A program made the translations under genes and the position numbers. Shown one piece after another: positions 1-7,643 of a stretch of DNA of 64,000 nt; position 1 is the stretch's first letter; the number at the start of each line of letters is the position of its first letter. A model generated the notes under the pieces. It saw only the letters and a list, made by a program, of their open reading frames with translations. It did no database searches and was not told the origin of the DNA. Source of the DNA: Bradyrhizobium iriomotense (GTDB lineage: Bacteria; Pseudomonadota; Alphaproteobacteria; Rhizobiales; Xanthobacteraceae); NCBI RefSeq assembly GCF_018130765.1, contig NZ_JAFCJZ010000019.1, positions 62,001-126,000 on the forward strand. The letters run 5' to 3'.

Positions 1-1645
1 TCGGATCCGGCGGCGTCGGGTTCAGCTTCATCTGGAACCACATCGTGATGCCCATGATGATCGGCCAGATGCCTAGTGCGAGATAGTGGCCGAAGACGGG
101 GATCGTGGTCGGATCGAACGGGATCAGCCCGAACAGGTTGAACAGGTTGGTCGGATCCGGCGCCGAGAGGTCCTTGATCCAGCCGTAGAACTTCGCGTGC
201 CGCATCTCGATGGTAACGAACAGCACCTTGTAGAGCGAGAAGAACACCGGGATCTGGATCACCACAGGAAGACAGCCGGCGACCGGATTGATCTTCTCCT
301 TGCGGTAGATCTCCATCATCTCCTGCTGCTGCTTCACCTTGTCGTCGGGATAGCGCTCTTTCAGCGCCTGAAGCTGCGGCTGGATCGACTTCATCTTCGC
401 CATCGAGGCGTAGGACTTGTTCGCCAGCGGGAAGAACAAGAGCTTCACGATCACCGTCACGAGCAGGATCGAGATGCCGAAATTGCCGAAGAAGCGATAG
501 AAGAAGTCGAGGCCGAGGAACATCGGCTTGGTGATGAAGTAGAACCAGCCCCAGTCGATCAACAGATCGAAATGGTTGAGGCCAAGCTCCTTGTTGTAGC
601 CGCCGAGGCCGGCGAACGGGAACACGCCGACCACGCCGGCTTCCTTGGCGCCGGCGAACAGGCGCGCATTCGCGGTCGCGGTGCCGCCGATCGCGACGGT
701 GACGGGATCGAGCAGATAGTCGGTCTGGTAGCCCCGGATGTTGTTGGCGAGGGTCGATGAAAAGCTCGCCTGGAGCTGGGCATTGGTGTCGGGCAGCAGT
801 GCCGAGGCCCAGTACTTGTCGGTGATGCCGAGCCAGCCATTGGTGGCCTTGAAGTCGACCTTCTTGGCCTCGTCGATCTTCTTGTAGGCATATTCCTGCA
901 GGCCATCGAGATAGCCGATCAGGCCTTCATGCAGGATGTAATAGCCGGAGACCTGCGGCGTGCCGTGGCGCGAGATCAGCGCGAACGGATAGAGCGTGAC
1001 CGGCGCGTTGCCGACATTGCTCACCTCGTCCTTGATGGTGAAGAGATAGTGGTCGTCGACCGAGACGGTGCGGCGGAAGGTGAGGCCGTCGCCATTGTCC
1101 CATTTCAGCACCACCGGCGTCGTCGGCGTCAGGCTGCCGCTGCCGTCCTGCTGCCACACCGTCTGGGCGTTCGGCATCTTCGCCGTCACGCCGGTCGCGG
1201 CCACCCAGCCGAACTCGGCGTAATAGGGCTCGGCGGTGCCCGAGGGCGAATAAAGGATGATCGGCGGCGACTTCGGGTCGACCGTTTCGCGGAATTGCAC
1301 CAGCGCGATGTCGTCGATGCGGCCGCCCTTCAGCGAGATGCTGCCGGCGATCCGCGGCGTGTCGATCTTGACGCGCGGGCTGGCCGCGATCGCGACGTCG
1401 CGGGCAACGACCGGCTGGGCCTGCTGGCTCGTGCCCGGCGTCGTGGGCTGCACGCCGCCGGCCTGCGGCGTGGCGCCCGGCGTTGCGGACGCGGTCGGCT
1501 GCGGCGTGGTCTTCTGGAGCTCGACCTGCGCCTGCTGCTGGGCGCGCTGCTTCTCCATCTGCGGCACGTTGTAGAAATATTGCCAGGCGATCAGGACGAG
1601 GCCCGACAGAATGACGGCGAGGATGGTATTGCGATTGTCGGTCAT
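1..1645 (-). CDS. yidC: Membrane protein insertase YidC (C-terminus cut by window edge)
   Basis: YidC inserts and folds inner-membrane proteins, alone or with the Sec translocon. About 548 residues are visible, starting MTDNRNTILAVIL at 1645; the stop lies before base 1. The N-terminal helix (residues about 7-24) is followed by a Gln/Pro/Thr-rich linker and a large periplasmic domain (about residues 80-340). The conserved insertase core starts near residue 360 with hydrophobic segments such as FGISILLVTVIVKLLFFPLA, then the Lys/Gln-rich cytoplasmic loop (QPQLQALKERYPDDK) and NPVAGCLPVVIQIPVFFSLY, a family signature. It lies 16 nt downstream of rnpA, in the usual rpmH-rnpA-yidC order. The family call is secure; only the last part of the core is missing. 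Confidence 0.97.
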   Translation of the reverse strand, partial: MTDNRNTILAVILSGLVLIAWQYFYNVPQMEKQRAQQQAQVELQKTTPQPTASATPGATPQAGGVQPTTPGTSQQAQPVVARDVAIAASPRVKIDTPRIAGSISLKGGRIDDIALVQFRETVDPKSPPIILYSPSGTAEPYYAEFGWVAATGVTAKMPNAQTVWQQDGSGSLTPTTPVVLKWDNGDGLTFRRTVSVDDHYLFTIKDEVSNVGNAPVTLYPFALISRHGTPQVSGYYILHEGLIGYLDGLQEYAYKKIDEAKKVDFKATNGWLGITDKYWASALLPDTNAQLQASFSSTLANNIRGYQTDYLLDPVTVAIGGTATANARLFAGAKEAGVVGVFPFAGLGGYNKELGLNHFDLLIDWGWFYFITKPMFLGLDFFYRFFGNFGISILLVTVIVKLLFFPLANKSYASMAKMKSIQPQLQALKERYPDDKVKQQQEMMEIYRKEKINPVAGCLPVVIQIPVFFSLYKVLFVTIEMRHAKFYGWIKDLSAPDPTNLFNLFGLIPFDPTTIPVFGHYLALGIWPIIMGITMWFQMKLNPTPPDP

Positions 1646-1661
1646 CTCTAATGTCTCGTCA

Positions 1662-2069
1662 TCAATCCGGTTTGCGGCTGGCAGGGGCAGCGCCCGGCTT
1701 CTCGCCGCGCCCCTTCGCAGATCCCTTGTGAGACCCATTGGCCGTATGCCGCGCGGGCTTCGAGAAGGCTATGCGCAGATCGTCGAGCATGGTGGCGAAG
1801 TCGCGCGAGAGCGCGTCCCTTCGGCCGACCAGTACATAGTCATGATGGGGCTGCATCGACACCGGATCGAGCCGCTTCACCAGTTCGCGAAGCCGGCGCC
1901 GGATGCGATTGCGCTCGGGGGCGTTGCCGTTCTTTTTGGTGACGGTGAAACCGATCCGGATCGGGCCGAGATCGTCGCGGCGGCGGCTTTGCAGGACAAA
2001 CGCGGGACTATTCACCCGCGCGCCATTGGCAACGGCGAGGAAATCCGCCCGCTGCCTCAGCCGATCCAT
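1662..2069 (-). CDS. rnpA: Ribonuclease P protein component
   Basis: RnpA is the basic protein subunit of RNase P; it helps the catalytic RNA remove 5' leaders from pre-tRNAs. The 135-residue protein has the family core: FTVTKKNGNAPERNRIRRRL around residues 41-60 contains the RNR signature, followed by HDYVLVGRRDAL near residues 76-87. The C-terminal tail (SHKGSAKGRGEKPGAA) is basic and low in complexity, as often seen in Rhizobiales. It sits 27 nt downstream of rpmH and 16 nt upstream of yidC on the same strand, which fits co-transcription. Confidence 0.96.
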   Translation of the reverse strand: MDRLRQRADFLAVANGARVNSPAFVLQSRRRDDLGPIRIGFTVTKKNGNAPERNRIRRRLRELVKRLDPVSMQPHHDYVLVGRRDALSRDFATMLDDLRIAFSKPARHTANGSHKGSAKGRGEKPGAAPASRKPD

Positions 2070-2096
2070 GATGAAATCCCAAAAAGGGGGTCCGGC

Positions 2097-2231
2097 TCAG
2101 GCGCTCAGACGCTTGCGGCCGCGGGCGCGGCGGGCGGCGAGAACCTTGCGGCCGCCGGCAGTGGCGAGACGGGCACGGAAGCCGTGACGGCGCTTGCGCA
2201 CCAGTTTGCTGGGTTGATAAGTCCGCTTCAC
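2097..2231 (-). CDS. rpmH: 50S ribosomal protein L34
   Basis: L34 is a small, highly basic large-subunit ribosomal protein. The true protein is 44 residues, beginning (M)KRTYQPSKLVRKRRHGF, a near-invariant L34 start, and ending RRARGRKRLSA. The start codon is GTG at 2231, preceded by GGAG about 8 nt upstream. A longer reading frame reaching 2300 would add a 23-residue extension absent from the family, so it was rejected. It is the first gene of the rpmH-rnpA-yidC cluster. Confidence 0.96.
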   Translation of the reverse strand: MKRTYQPSKLVRKRRHGFRARLATAGGRKVLAARRARGRKRLSA

Positions 2232-2595
2232 GGGTTTTTCTCCGCTGACCGGGCAATTTGCCTGTAGAATTGATGGTAAAGTCCGGAAGATGCGGCCCAA
2301 AACGGGCCCTTTTCGGCCCCAAGAGAGCCGCTCCCGGCGTCACACCGGGTCATCGCGGACAATTCGCGCGGCTTATATGCGAGCGCCCCCTTTTCGTCAA
2401 CGCCGCACAAGCGCACGATTCCGGTGAATATCGCTGTTTGTGCGGGGTTTTTAACCCGTGAGGTAGCGACTCGCCCTATCAGCACCTACATCCCACCTCG
2501 GCATATTAGCGATCCGTAATTTGACCGGGCCGGGGGCGGGCCGCATCCTTCATCCGCCAGATCGTTCACCGGGCAAATCAGCGAGGACGAATTTC
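2232..2595. other. Divergent intergenic region between rpmH and the histidine kinase gene
   Basis: This 364 bp gap must hold the promoters of the leftward rpmH operon and the rightward kinase gene. I see no convincing gene in it. Repeated GGGCC/GGCCC runs near 2296-2320 could form weak hairpins. No clear -35/-10 pair or known operator was recognised. Weak in-frame starts for the kinase exist from 2521. Confidence 0.5.
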
Positions 2596-4095
2596 GTGGC
2601 AGAGACAGACCTCCGGCCGATCCAGGATACGGATCAGCAGGACCCGCCCGCGGCGCGGCCGCGCGGGCCTGCGGGGCTTGGGCTGTCGGGCAAGCTGCTG
2701 CTGCTGACCGTCCCCCTGGTGATGATCGCCGCGATCCTGCTCTACGTGCCCGCCATCGCCAACTTCTGGGTCAACCGGCTCAACGACCGCGTTGCGGCCG
2801 CCAATACGGCGGCGCTGGTGCTGGATGCAGCCCCGCTCGGCATGGTCCCCGATTCGCTCTCGCGCGAGATCCTCAAGAGCATCAATGCCCGCGCCGTCGC
2901 CATCAAGATGGGCCAGCAGCGCCGGCTGCTCGCCAGCGACAATCTGCCTGCTACGATTGGGCACGACGTCGATTTGCGCGACATGACCGTGTGGGAGGCG
3001 ATCACCGGCTCGTTCCAGATGATGCTGGAGACCGGCAACCAGGCCATTCGCATCGTCGGCCCCGGCGTCGGCAACGCCCAGTTCGTCGAGATCGTGACCG
3101 ACGAATTGCCGCTGCGGCAGGCGATGTACCGTTTCTCCCGCAATGTCGTCGTGGTCGCCCTGATCATCGGCGTCCTGACCGCGGGCCTCGTCTATCTCGC
3201 GCTCCATTATCTCTTCGTGCGGCCGATGCGGCGGCTGACCGCGAGCCTGGTCGGCTTCCACGAGAACCCGGAAAGCTCGGCGGGAATCATCGTGCCGAGC
3301 CAGCGCAGCGACGAGATCGGCGTCGCCGAGCGCGAATTGTCGGACATGCAGCGCGACCTGATGTCGATGCTGAACCAGAAGAGCCGGCTCGCCGCCCTCG
3401 GCCTCGCGGTGTCCAAGATCAACCACGATCTGCGCAATCTGCTGGCCTCGGCCCAACTCCTGTCGGACCAGCTCGCCAGCGTGCCCGACCCGCGGGTGCA
3501 GCGCTTTGCGCCAAAGCTGGTGCGCTCGCTCGAGCGTGCCATCGCCTTCTGCCAGTCGACGCTGTCCTATGGACGCGCCCAGGAGGCCGCGCCCGATCGT
3601 CGCATGATCCTGATCGAGCCGGTGGTGCTGGAGGTGCGCGAGACCGCCGGCCTTGCCAGCGACGCCTCGATCGCCTGGGTCGCCGCGATCGAGCGCGGGC
3701 TCGCGATCGATGCCGATCCGGACCAGCTGTTCCGGGTGCTGCTCAACCTCGTCCGCAACGCCGCCCAGGCGCTGGAAAGCCACGCCTCCGGCGATGGCGG
3801 GGCGCAGCAGATCCGAATCACGGGAAAACGCGAGGGCGCCGTCGCCATCCTGGAGGTCTCCGACACCGGCCCCGGCGTGCCCCAGAAGACCCGGGAGCAC
3901 CTGTTCGAGGCGTTCCAGACCTCCGGTCGCCCCGGCGGCAGCGGGCTGGGCCTCGCCATCGCCGCCGAGCTCGTCCGCGCCCATGGCGGCGACATCCACC
4001 TCGTCGAAGGCACCATCGGCGCCACCTTCCGGATCGTCATCCCCGACCGCCCCGTGGAACTCCTCTCCATTCGCAACGAGCGGCAGAGGGCGTAA
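2596..4095 (+). CDS. HAMP-domain sensor histidine kinase
   Basis: A two-transmembrane sensor kinase of 499 residues. Helix 1 is at about residues 31-56 (LLLLTVPLVMIAAILLYVPA), a periplasmic sensor region runs to about 182, helix 2 is at about 183-206, and a HAMP linker follows to about 260. The dimerisation/H-box reads SKINHDLRNLL with the phospho-acceptor His near residue 277. The ATPase domain shows the N box (NLVRNAAQAL), DTGPGVP and GGSGLGLAIAAEL. GTG at 2596 is chosen because GAGG lies 9 nt upstream; a TTG at 2521 in the same frame has no visible ribosome binding site. No response regulator is adjacent, so this is an orphan kinase with unknown stimulus. Confidence 0.9.
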   Translation: MAETDLRPIQDTDQQDPPAARPRGPAGLGLSGKLLLLTVPLVMIAAILLYVPAIANFWVNRLNDRVAAANTAALVLDAAPLGMVPDSLSREILKSINARAVAIKMGQQRRLLASDNLPATIGHDVDLRDMTVWEAITGSFQMMLETGNQAIRIVGPGVGNAQFVEIVTDELPLRQAMYRFSRNVVVVALIIGVLTAGLVYLALHYLFVRPMRRLTASLVGFHENPESSAGIIVPSQRSDEIGVAERELSDMQRDLMSMLNQKSRLAALGLAVSKINHDLRNLLASAQLLSDQLASVPDPRVQRFAPKLVRSLERAIAFCQSTLSYGRAQEAAPDRRMILIEPVVLEVRETAGLASDASIAWVAAIERGLAIDADPDQLFRVLLNLVRNAAQALESHASGDGGAQQIRITGKREGAVAILEVSDTGPGVPQKTREHLFEAFQTSGRPGGSGLGLAIAAELVRAHGGDIHLVEGTIGATFRIVIPDRPVELLSIRNERQRA

Positions 4096-4122
4096 GGCTA
4101 GGCCAGGGGCCGATAGTCTCTC

Positions 4123-4221
4123 GTCATTCCGGGACGGCCCAAAGGGCCGGGCCCGGAATCCATAACCCCCGCTGGTGTTTATGGATTCCGGGCTCGCGAC
4201 TTCGTCGCGCCCCGGAATGAC
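4123..4221. repeat. REP-like nested palindrome
   Basis: The outer arms GTCATTCCGG (4123-4132) and CCGGAATGAC (4212-4221) are perfect inverted copies. Inside lies a second perfect 14-bp pair, CCCGGAATCCATAA (4152-4165) and TTATGGATTCCGGG (4179-4192). Nested palindromes of this wording are, to my recollection, common intergenic elements in Bradyrhizobium and relatives. It lies 27 bp past the kinase stop and may act as a transcription barrier. Confidence 0.8.
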
Positions 4222-4369
4222 GGCCAGGAAGGTGGAAATACGCGAAAATCTCCCCATCCCGGACCTTGCCAACCGGGACAAGAGCGGTTAGTCAGAGCGC
4301 TCTTTCGCACCCCTCCGGCGCTGTCCGGAGGCTGCGTGTGGGCTAAAGCCCGCACTATCAGCGAAAAAC

Positions 4370-4446
4370 GCGCCCGTAGCTCAGCTGGATAGAGCATCAG
4401 ACTACGAATCTGAGGGTCGGACGTTCGAATCGTTCCGGGCGCGCCA
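4370..4446 (+). tRNA. tRNA-Arg (anticodon ACG), CCA encoded
   Basis: A 77-nt cloverleaf. The acceptor GCGCCCG pairs perfectly with CGGGCGC. The anticodon stem TCAGA/TCTGA encloses loop CTACGAA with anticodon ACG. The T arm GGACG/CGTTC holds loop TTCGAAT. The discriminator G is followed by genomic CCA. The A34 in ACG is normally deaminated to inosine by TadA to read CGN codons. A decayed relative of this tRNA lies at 20703-20778. Confidence 0.97.
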
Positions 4447-4528
4447 GTTTCTTCCGATGCAGGCAAAAGCAATGCAGCGTCCGGTCGCTCGCCCGAGATC
4501 GCCGATGGGGCGCGCCCTTGGAAATCCG

Positions 4529-4885
4529 ATGAAGATATCGCAGGCATTCAAATTCGAGGCGGCACATCGCTTGCCGAACGTGCCGGAAACGCACCGGTGC
4601 AGCCGGCTGCACGGTCATTCCTATCGGGTCGAGGTTCAGTTGGAGGGACCCGTGGACCCGCACACGGGTTTCGTCGCGGACTTCTTCGATATTGAAGAAT
4701 GCTTTGCCGGCGTCCTGGAGGCCCTGGACCACAGATGCCTGAACGACGTCGAAGGACTCGAGAACCCAACCGCTGAGAATATCGCGATCTGGATATGGGA
4801 CCGGTTGGGCTCGCGTCTCCACCAGCTTTCCGCAATTCGAGTTTACGAAACGGCGGACTGTTGGGCCGAATATCAAGGGCGGTGA
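4529..4885 (+). CDS. queD: 6-carboxy-5,6,7,8-tetrahydropterin synthase (QueD family)
   Basis: QueD converts 7,8-dihydroneopterin triphosphate to 6-carboxytetrahydropterin, an early step of queuosine/7-deazaguanine synthesis. The 118-residue protein starts MKISQAFKFEAAHRLP. The zinc-binding His of FEAAH and the CSRLHGHSY motif (catalytic Cys plus HxH zinc ligands) are present, as are LDHRCLND and the C-terminal VYETADCWAEY with the conserved Glu. The frame stays open back to 4457, but the extra 24 residues overlap the zone just after the tRNA and are not family-like, so ATG 4529 is preferred. No queC/queE neighbour is visible. Confidence 0.93.
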   Translation: MKISQAFKFEAAHRLPNVPETHRCSRLHGHSYRVEVQLEGPVDPHTGFVADFFDIEECFAGVLEALDHRCLNDVEGLENPTAENIAIWIWDRLGSRLHQLSAIRVYETADCWAEYQGR

Positions 4886-4921
4886 CGACAACCGCAAGGT
4901 GACCCGTTCAGCACGACCAGA

Positions 4922-5296
4922 TCAAAAAGCGACCGCTGCCGGGGCGGCCCAATGGCTCCTCACGAAGTCCCGGATGTGCTCCGGCACGGGCATGGTGTCG
5001 ATGTCGCAACGCGTCTGGATTTCTTCCGCAAGCTCTCTCGACATATCCTTCGACCAACGCCCCCTTGAATCGAAGGCGACGATGCGGACGGGGTCGTTGA
5101 AACGGCCGGCGATCAGGTTCGAGATGACGGTTTCGATGTCAGTCCGCTCGACCTCGGTTTTCCGGCCGGCTCTGCCGGGCCGTCCGGCAATGTTGTCGAC
5201 GATCAGATAGACGATTCGATCTGCCGCATCCTGATGAGCCGCACCTTTATGAGCCGCGCATGGGGCGGCCATCGACGTCAATCCATTTCCAGCCAT
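4922..5296 (-). CDS. Conserved-looking hypothetical protein
   Basis: A 124-residue soluble protein with no recognised family. ATG 5296 is preferred because GGAG lies 7 nt upstream; a longer in-frame version to 5383 lacks such a site. After a low-complexity Ala/His-rich N-terminus, the body (DRIVYLIVDNIAGRPGR, then TDIETVISNLIAGRFNDPVR, IVAFDSRGRWSKDMSRELAE) has the look of an alternating beta/alpha fold, and a C-terminal helix contains PEHIRDFVRSHW. It converges with queD, with 36 nt between the stops. The function is unknown. Confidence 0.65.
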   Translation of the reverse strand: MAGNGLTSMAAPCAAHKGAAHQDAADRIVYLIVDNIAGRPGRAGRKTEVERTDIETVISNLIAGRFNDPVRIVAFDSRGRWSKDMSRELAEEIQTRCDIDTMPVPEHIRDFVRSHWAAPAAVAF

Positions 5297-5724
5297 ACGC
5301 GTCTCCAATGCAATAGAGCCGGTAATTTGTCCGGACGGGACCCGCCTGAATGGATCAGGCGCAATGCTATGTACCCGGGTCACTACGGTCCCGCATCAGG
5401 ACCAAAGTACGATCAGGACCAAAGTATGATGACGCGCGGGTCGTGCTTTGTAAGATCGGACACTGCCATTCGAGGGCAAGGAAGCCGCAATCGCGCACGC
5501 TCCGGCCGGGCGAAACCGAGTCCGCAACTCACTCGCAATCAAGTGGAACTGATGCAGCTCGACACCATCTCGTCGCCGCAACTGCCTGGGTTTGCTGAAC
5601 TTGAAATTTTGCCGCGCTCGATCAAGCTTGTCCTTCGGGAGATGCTATCAAGCCCCGCCTGAAAAGGACTCCGGAATTGGGGAGCATCGCGACGTTCGGC
5701 AACGAGCGGGTTTTCGAACTCGCT
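5297..5724. other. Intergenic region with a 17-bp tandem repeat
   Basis: No convincing gene is seen. Open frames here (for example 5234-5662 on the plus strand) have non-protein-like composition and no ribosome binding site. The gap holds two adjacent 17-bp copies of ATCAGGACCAAAGTAyG at 5395-5411 and 5412-5428, differing at one base. Confidence 0.5.
5395..5428. repeat. 17-bp direct tandem repeat (2 copies)
   Basis: The copies 5395-5411 (ATCAGGACCAAAGTACG) and 5412-5428 (ATCAGGACCAAAGTATG) are directly abutting and differ at one position. They lie about 100 bp upstream of the minus-strand unknown gene at 4922-5296. They may be a recent slippage duplication or a paired regulator site. Confidence 0.75.
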
Positions 5725-6159
5725 TCACCTCGTGCCGTGTATGTAATGCACAAGCTGCTCGATGACGAATGTTTGATCGCTGATCTTGTCCTTCACCAAA
5801 TCTCCGATTGAGATCATTCCTACCACGTTTCCCTGCTCAATAACGGGAAGATGGCGCACGGCCTTTTCGGTCATGATGGCCATGGCTTCTTCGACAGATT
5901 GATCGGGCCGCACAAAGACGACTTTCGATTCCATGATATCGCGGACGGGAGTGGTGGGCGATGTGCGGCCTTTCAAGAACACATTCCGCGCATAGTGGCG
6001 TTCCGTCATGATGCCTATGAGCTTGTCGCCCTCCATCACAACCACAGAACCCACGTTCTTGTCCGCCATCTTCTTGATGGCATCAGACACAGTCTCGTCG
6101 GGACCAACGGACAAGACCTCACGGCCTTTCTTGTCCAGCAACTGCCCAATGGTTGCCAT
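5725..6159 (-). CDS. CBS-domain pair protein
   Basis: A 144-residue stand-alone Bateman module: CBS1 at about residues 1-62 (TVSDAIKKMADKNVGSVVVM, then LIGIMTERHYARNVF) and CBS2 at about residues 70-135 (VRDIMESKVVFVRPDQSVEE, then VRHLPVIEQGNVVGMISIGD). Such pairs bind adenosine nucleotides and act as energy or redox sensors. ATG 6159 is chosen because GAGGG lies 9 nt upstream; a TTG three codons earlier would abut that same GAGGG. A FixK-type box centred near 6221 sits where a class II activator site should be if transcription starts about 20 nt before the ATG, suggesting induction at low oxygen. Confidence 0.9.
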   Translation of the reverse strand: MATIGQLLDKKGREVLSVGPDETVSDAIKKMADKNVGSVVVMEGDKLIGIMTERHYARNVFLKGRTSPTTPVRDIMESKVVFVRPDQSVEEAMAIMTEKAVRHLPVIEQGNVVGMISIGDLVKDKISDQTFVIEQLVHYIHGTR

Positions 6160-6204
6160 GGGACGCAACCCTCACTGTAAACTGTATTTCAATGACTACT
6201 TCGG

Positions 6205-6235
6205 TTGACGCGCATTGATCCAGATCATGCGTCAA
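6205..6235 (-). promoter_or_regulatory. FixK/FNR-type box inside a larger inverted repeat, upstream of the CBS gene
   Basis: On the minus strand, positions 6228-6215 read ATGATCTGGATCAA, one base from the FixK2-type TTGAT-N4-ATCAA palindrome. It is embedded in an outer perfect inverted repeat, TTGACGC (6205-6211) and GCGTCAA (6229-6235). With a box centre at -41, transcription would start near 6180, about 21 nt before the ATG at 6159. Confidence 0.65.
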
Positions 6236-6398
6236 GACGATGTGATGAGGATTGGTGGCATCGAGCCTGCGGCAAATGCGCGGCAACTCGTTGGTGCGGC
6301 TGTGGGAGGTTTCCGAAAAACGAAATGACGTCCGGCATGTCTGATGGCGCGTGTGGGCGGTGGTTGTCGAATCCGGGTTCTTTGAAATTATACAGCAA

Positions 6399-6450
6399 TA
6401 TCAAATATATAAGAGTTCGTACTTTTGTCCTGAATGGCGCACCAATTGCA
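6399..6450 (+). repeat. Dispersed repeat, copy A
   Basis: Shares AGAGTTCGT, then CTGAATGGCGC and CCA with copy C (19689-19740), in the same order and spacing. It is the most diverged of three copies: its palindromic core has changed from GGCGCGCC to GGCGCACC. Confidence 0.6.
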
Positions 6451-6625
6451 CGATATTCCGCGATATTTTTGAGATGGGAGTCCCAATCGGGAGTGCCAGC
6501 CTCTTGATCGACTGATCTTGCAAGCGGCGGCGGGCAGGGGACTTGCCCTGGCTCGGAGACTGTTTGCCAGGGGGCAGACGCCTGTCGACTGCAAACGCGA
6601 TTTGTCGTTGCCGCACACGATCCAC

Positions 6626-7633
6626 TCATTCCCGCTCCATCATGTTGGCGATCGCCTTGATGCGGCTTCTGGCATATTTCGGCAGGCCGGCGCTCAGCGA
6701 ATCGCCGCTGTTGAAGGAGCTCTTGCCCATGAGCAGTTGCGCGGGCACGAGGTTTCGCAGAACGGGTGTATTGCTGTATTCCCTTTGTTTGTTCAGCACG
6801 TCGTTCCTGACCGCAATCAGGATGTAGACCGTTGCGATGGCGGCTTCCCGCTCGGTCGGATGCTGTTGCAGAACCGCAAGCAGCTTGCCGAACTGGATGA
6901 CCTGGTTCACCCAAAAGATGTTCTGCTCGAGCGCGCTGGTGACTGTGGAGTCGAGCCCTGTCAGCGTCGGCAGCTCGGCAAGGCGCGGCTGCGTGACCAA
7001 CATGATCTCACTCTGGAACTCGATGAAATCCGGAATCGGTTTTTTGCTCTCCTCGCGCAGCTTGTTGGCAAGCTGAATGCCCGCCGGAATTTTCCCTTCG
7101 AACATGTAACGGGACCGCACGCAGATCGCGTTCGCGTCCTTGCACCAGCGGCGATCCGGCGGACGGTTGTGCGCGGCGCTCGCGTCTTTGTTGGGAACAT
7201 CGTCGCCCGCACTGATCGGCCAGTGCTTGACTGCCGGATCGATCTGCTCAAGGAACGCGACATTCGCATACCGTGACAGATCCAATGCCGCTGCCGGTCT
7301 TGGAAGTCGAAACCGCGCCTCCGCCTGGTAGACCGAGAGCTTCAGCTTCGTTTGCTGGTTGAGCGTGGGCTCAACGAAGCTCGGAAAGAGCGAGAGGAAG
7401 CGCCGCTGAACCGGACGTGAGCGGGCCCAATCGTCGAAAGGAATGAGCTCAGTCGAGGAATCGGCGAGCTTGTCGTTGCGTTGGTCGGCGAAGATGACGG
7501 TGCGCGGTTTGATCTGTGCGATCGGGACGCTGGTGGCTGCGGGCACCTCCTCCAGCTGGAATTCCTGCGCGGCCGCACCCGCACAAGCGGCCACGCAGGC
7601 GACGATGAGGACAGCGGTACGGTGAAGCCTCAT
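6626..7633 (-). CDS. Secreted hypothetical protein, probable operon partner of the PBP
   Basis: A 335-residue protein with a Sec signal peptide (MRLHRTAVLIVACVAACAGA, cleavage probably after AAA/AAQ near residue 22). The mature part has no family I recognise; it contains RRWCKDANAICVRSRYMF with a Cys pair, and a mixed helical second half ending in a basic helix (KYARSRIKAIANMM). It starts 10 nt after the stop of the penicillin-binding protein gene on the same strand, so it is very probably co-transcribed and periplasmic. A role alongside peptidoglycan synthesis is inferred from position only. Confidence 0.8.
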   Translation of the reverse strand: MRLHRTAVLIVACVAACAGAAAQEFQLEEVPAATSVPIAQIKPRTVIFADQRNDKLADSSTELIPFDDWARSRPVQRRFLSLFPSFVEPTLNQQTKLKLSVYQAEARFRLPRPAAALDLSRYANVAFLEQIDPAVKHWPISAGDDVPNKDASAAHNRPPDRRWCKDANAICVRSRYMFEGKIPAGIQLANKLREESKKPIPDFIEFQSEIMLVTQPRLAELPTLTGLDSTVTSALEQNIFWVNQVIQFGKLLAVLQQHPTEREAAIATVYILIAVRNDVLNKQREYSNTPVLRNLVPAQLLMGKSSFNSGDSLSAGLPKYARSRIKAIANMMERE

Positions 7634-7643
7634 GGGTCAATGC

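Larger units (their letters stand above)
6160..6625. other. Intergenic region with FixK-type box and dispersed repeat copy A
   Basis: A 466 bp gap without a convincing gene. It carries the CBS-gene promoter with its FixK-type box (6205-6235) and, at 6399-6450, the most diverged copy of a dispersed repeat also found at 16757-16803 and 19689-19740. The stretch around 6381-6475 is notably AT-rich against the surroundings. Confidence 0.6.

Noticed and set aside
2578..4281. Minus-strand open frame (567 codons) opposite the histidine kinase
   Set aside because: Antisense of a clear kinase with all catalytic boxes; the translated sequence is not protein-like.
5234..5662. 142-codon plus-strand frame next to the tandem repeat
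   Set aside because: It overlaps the unknown gene on the other strand, contains the tandem repeat, and has no protein-like pattern.
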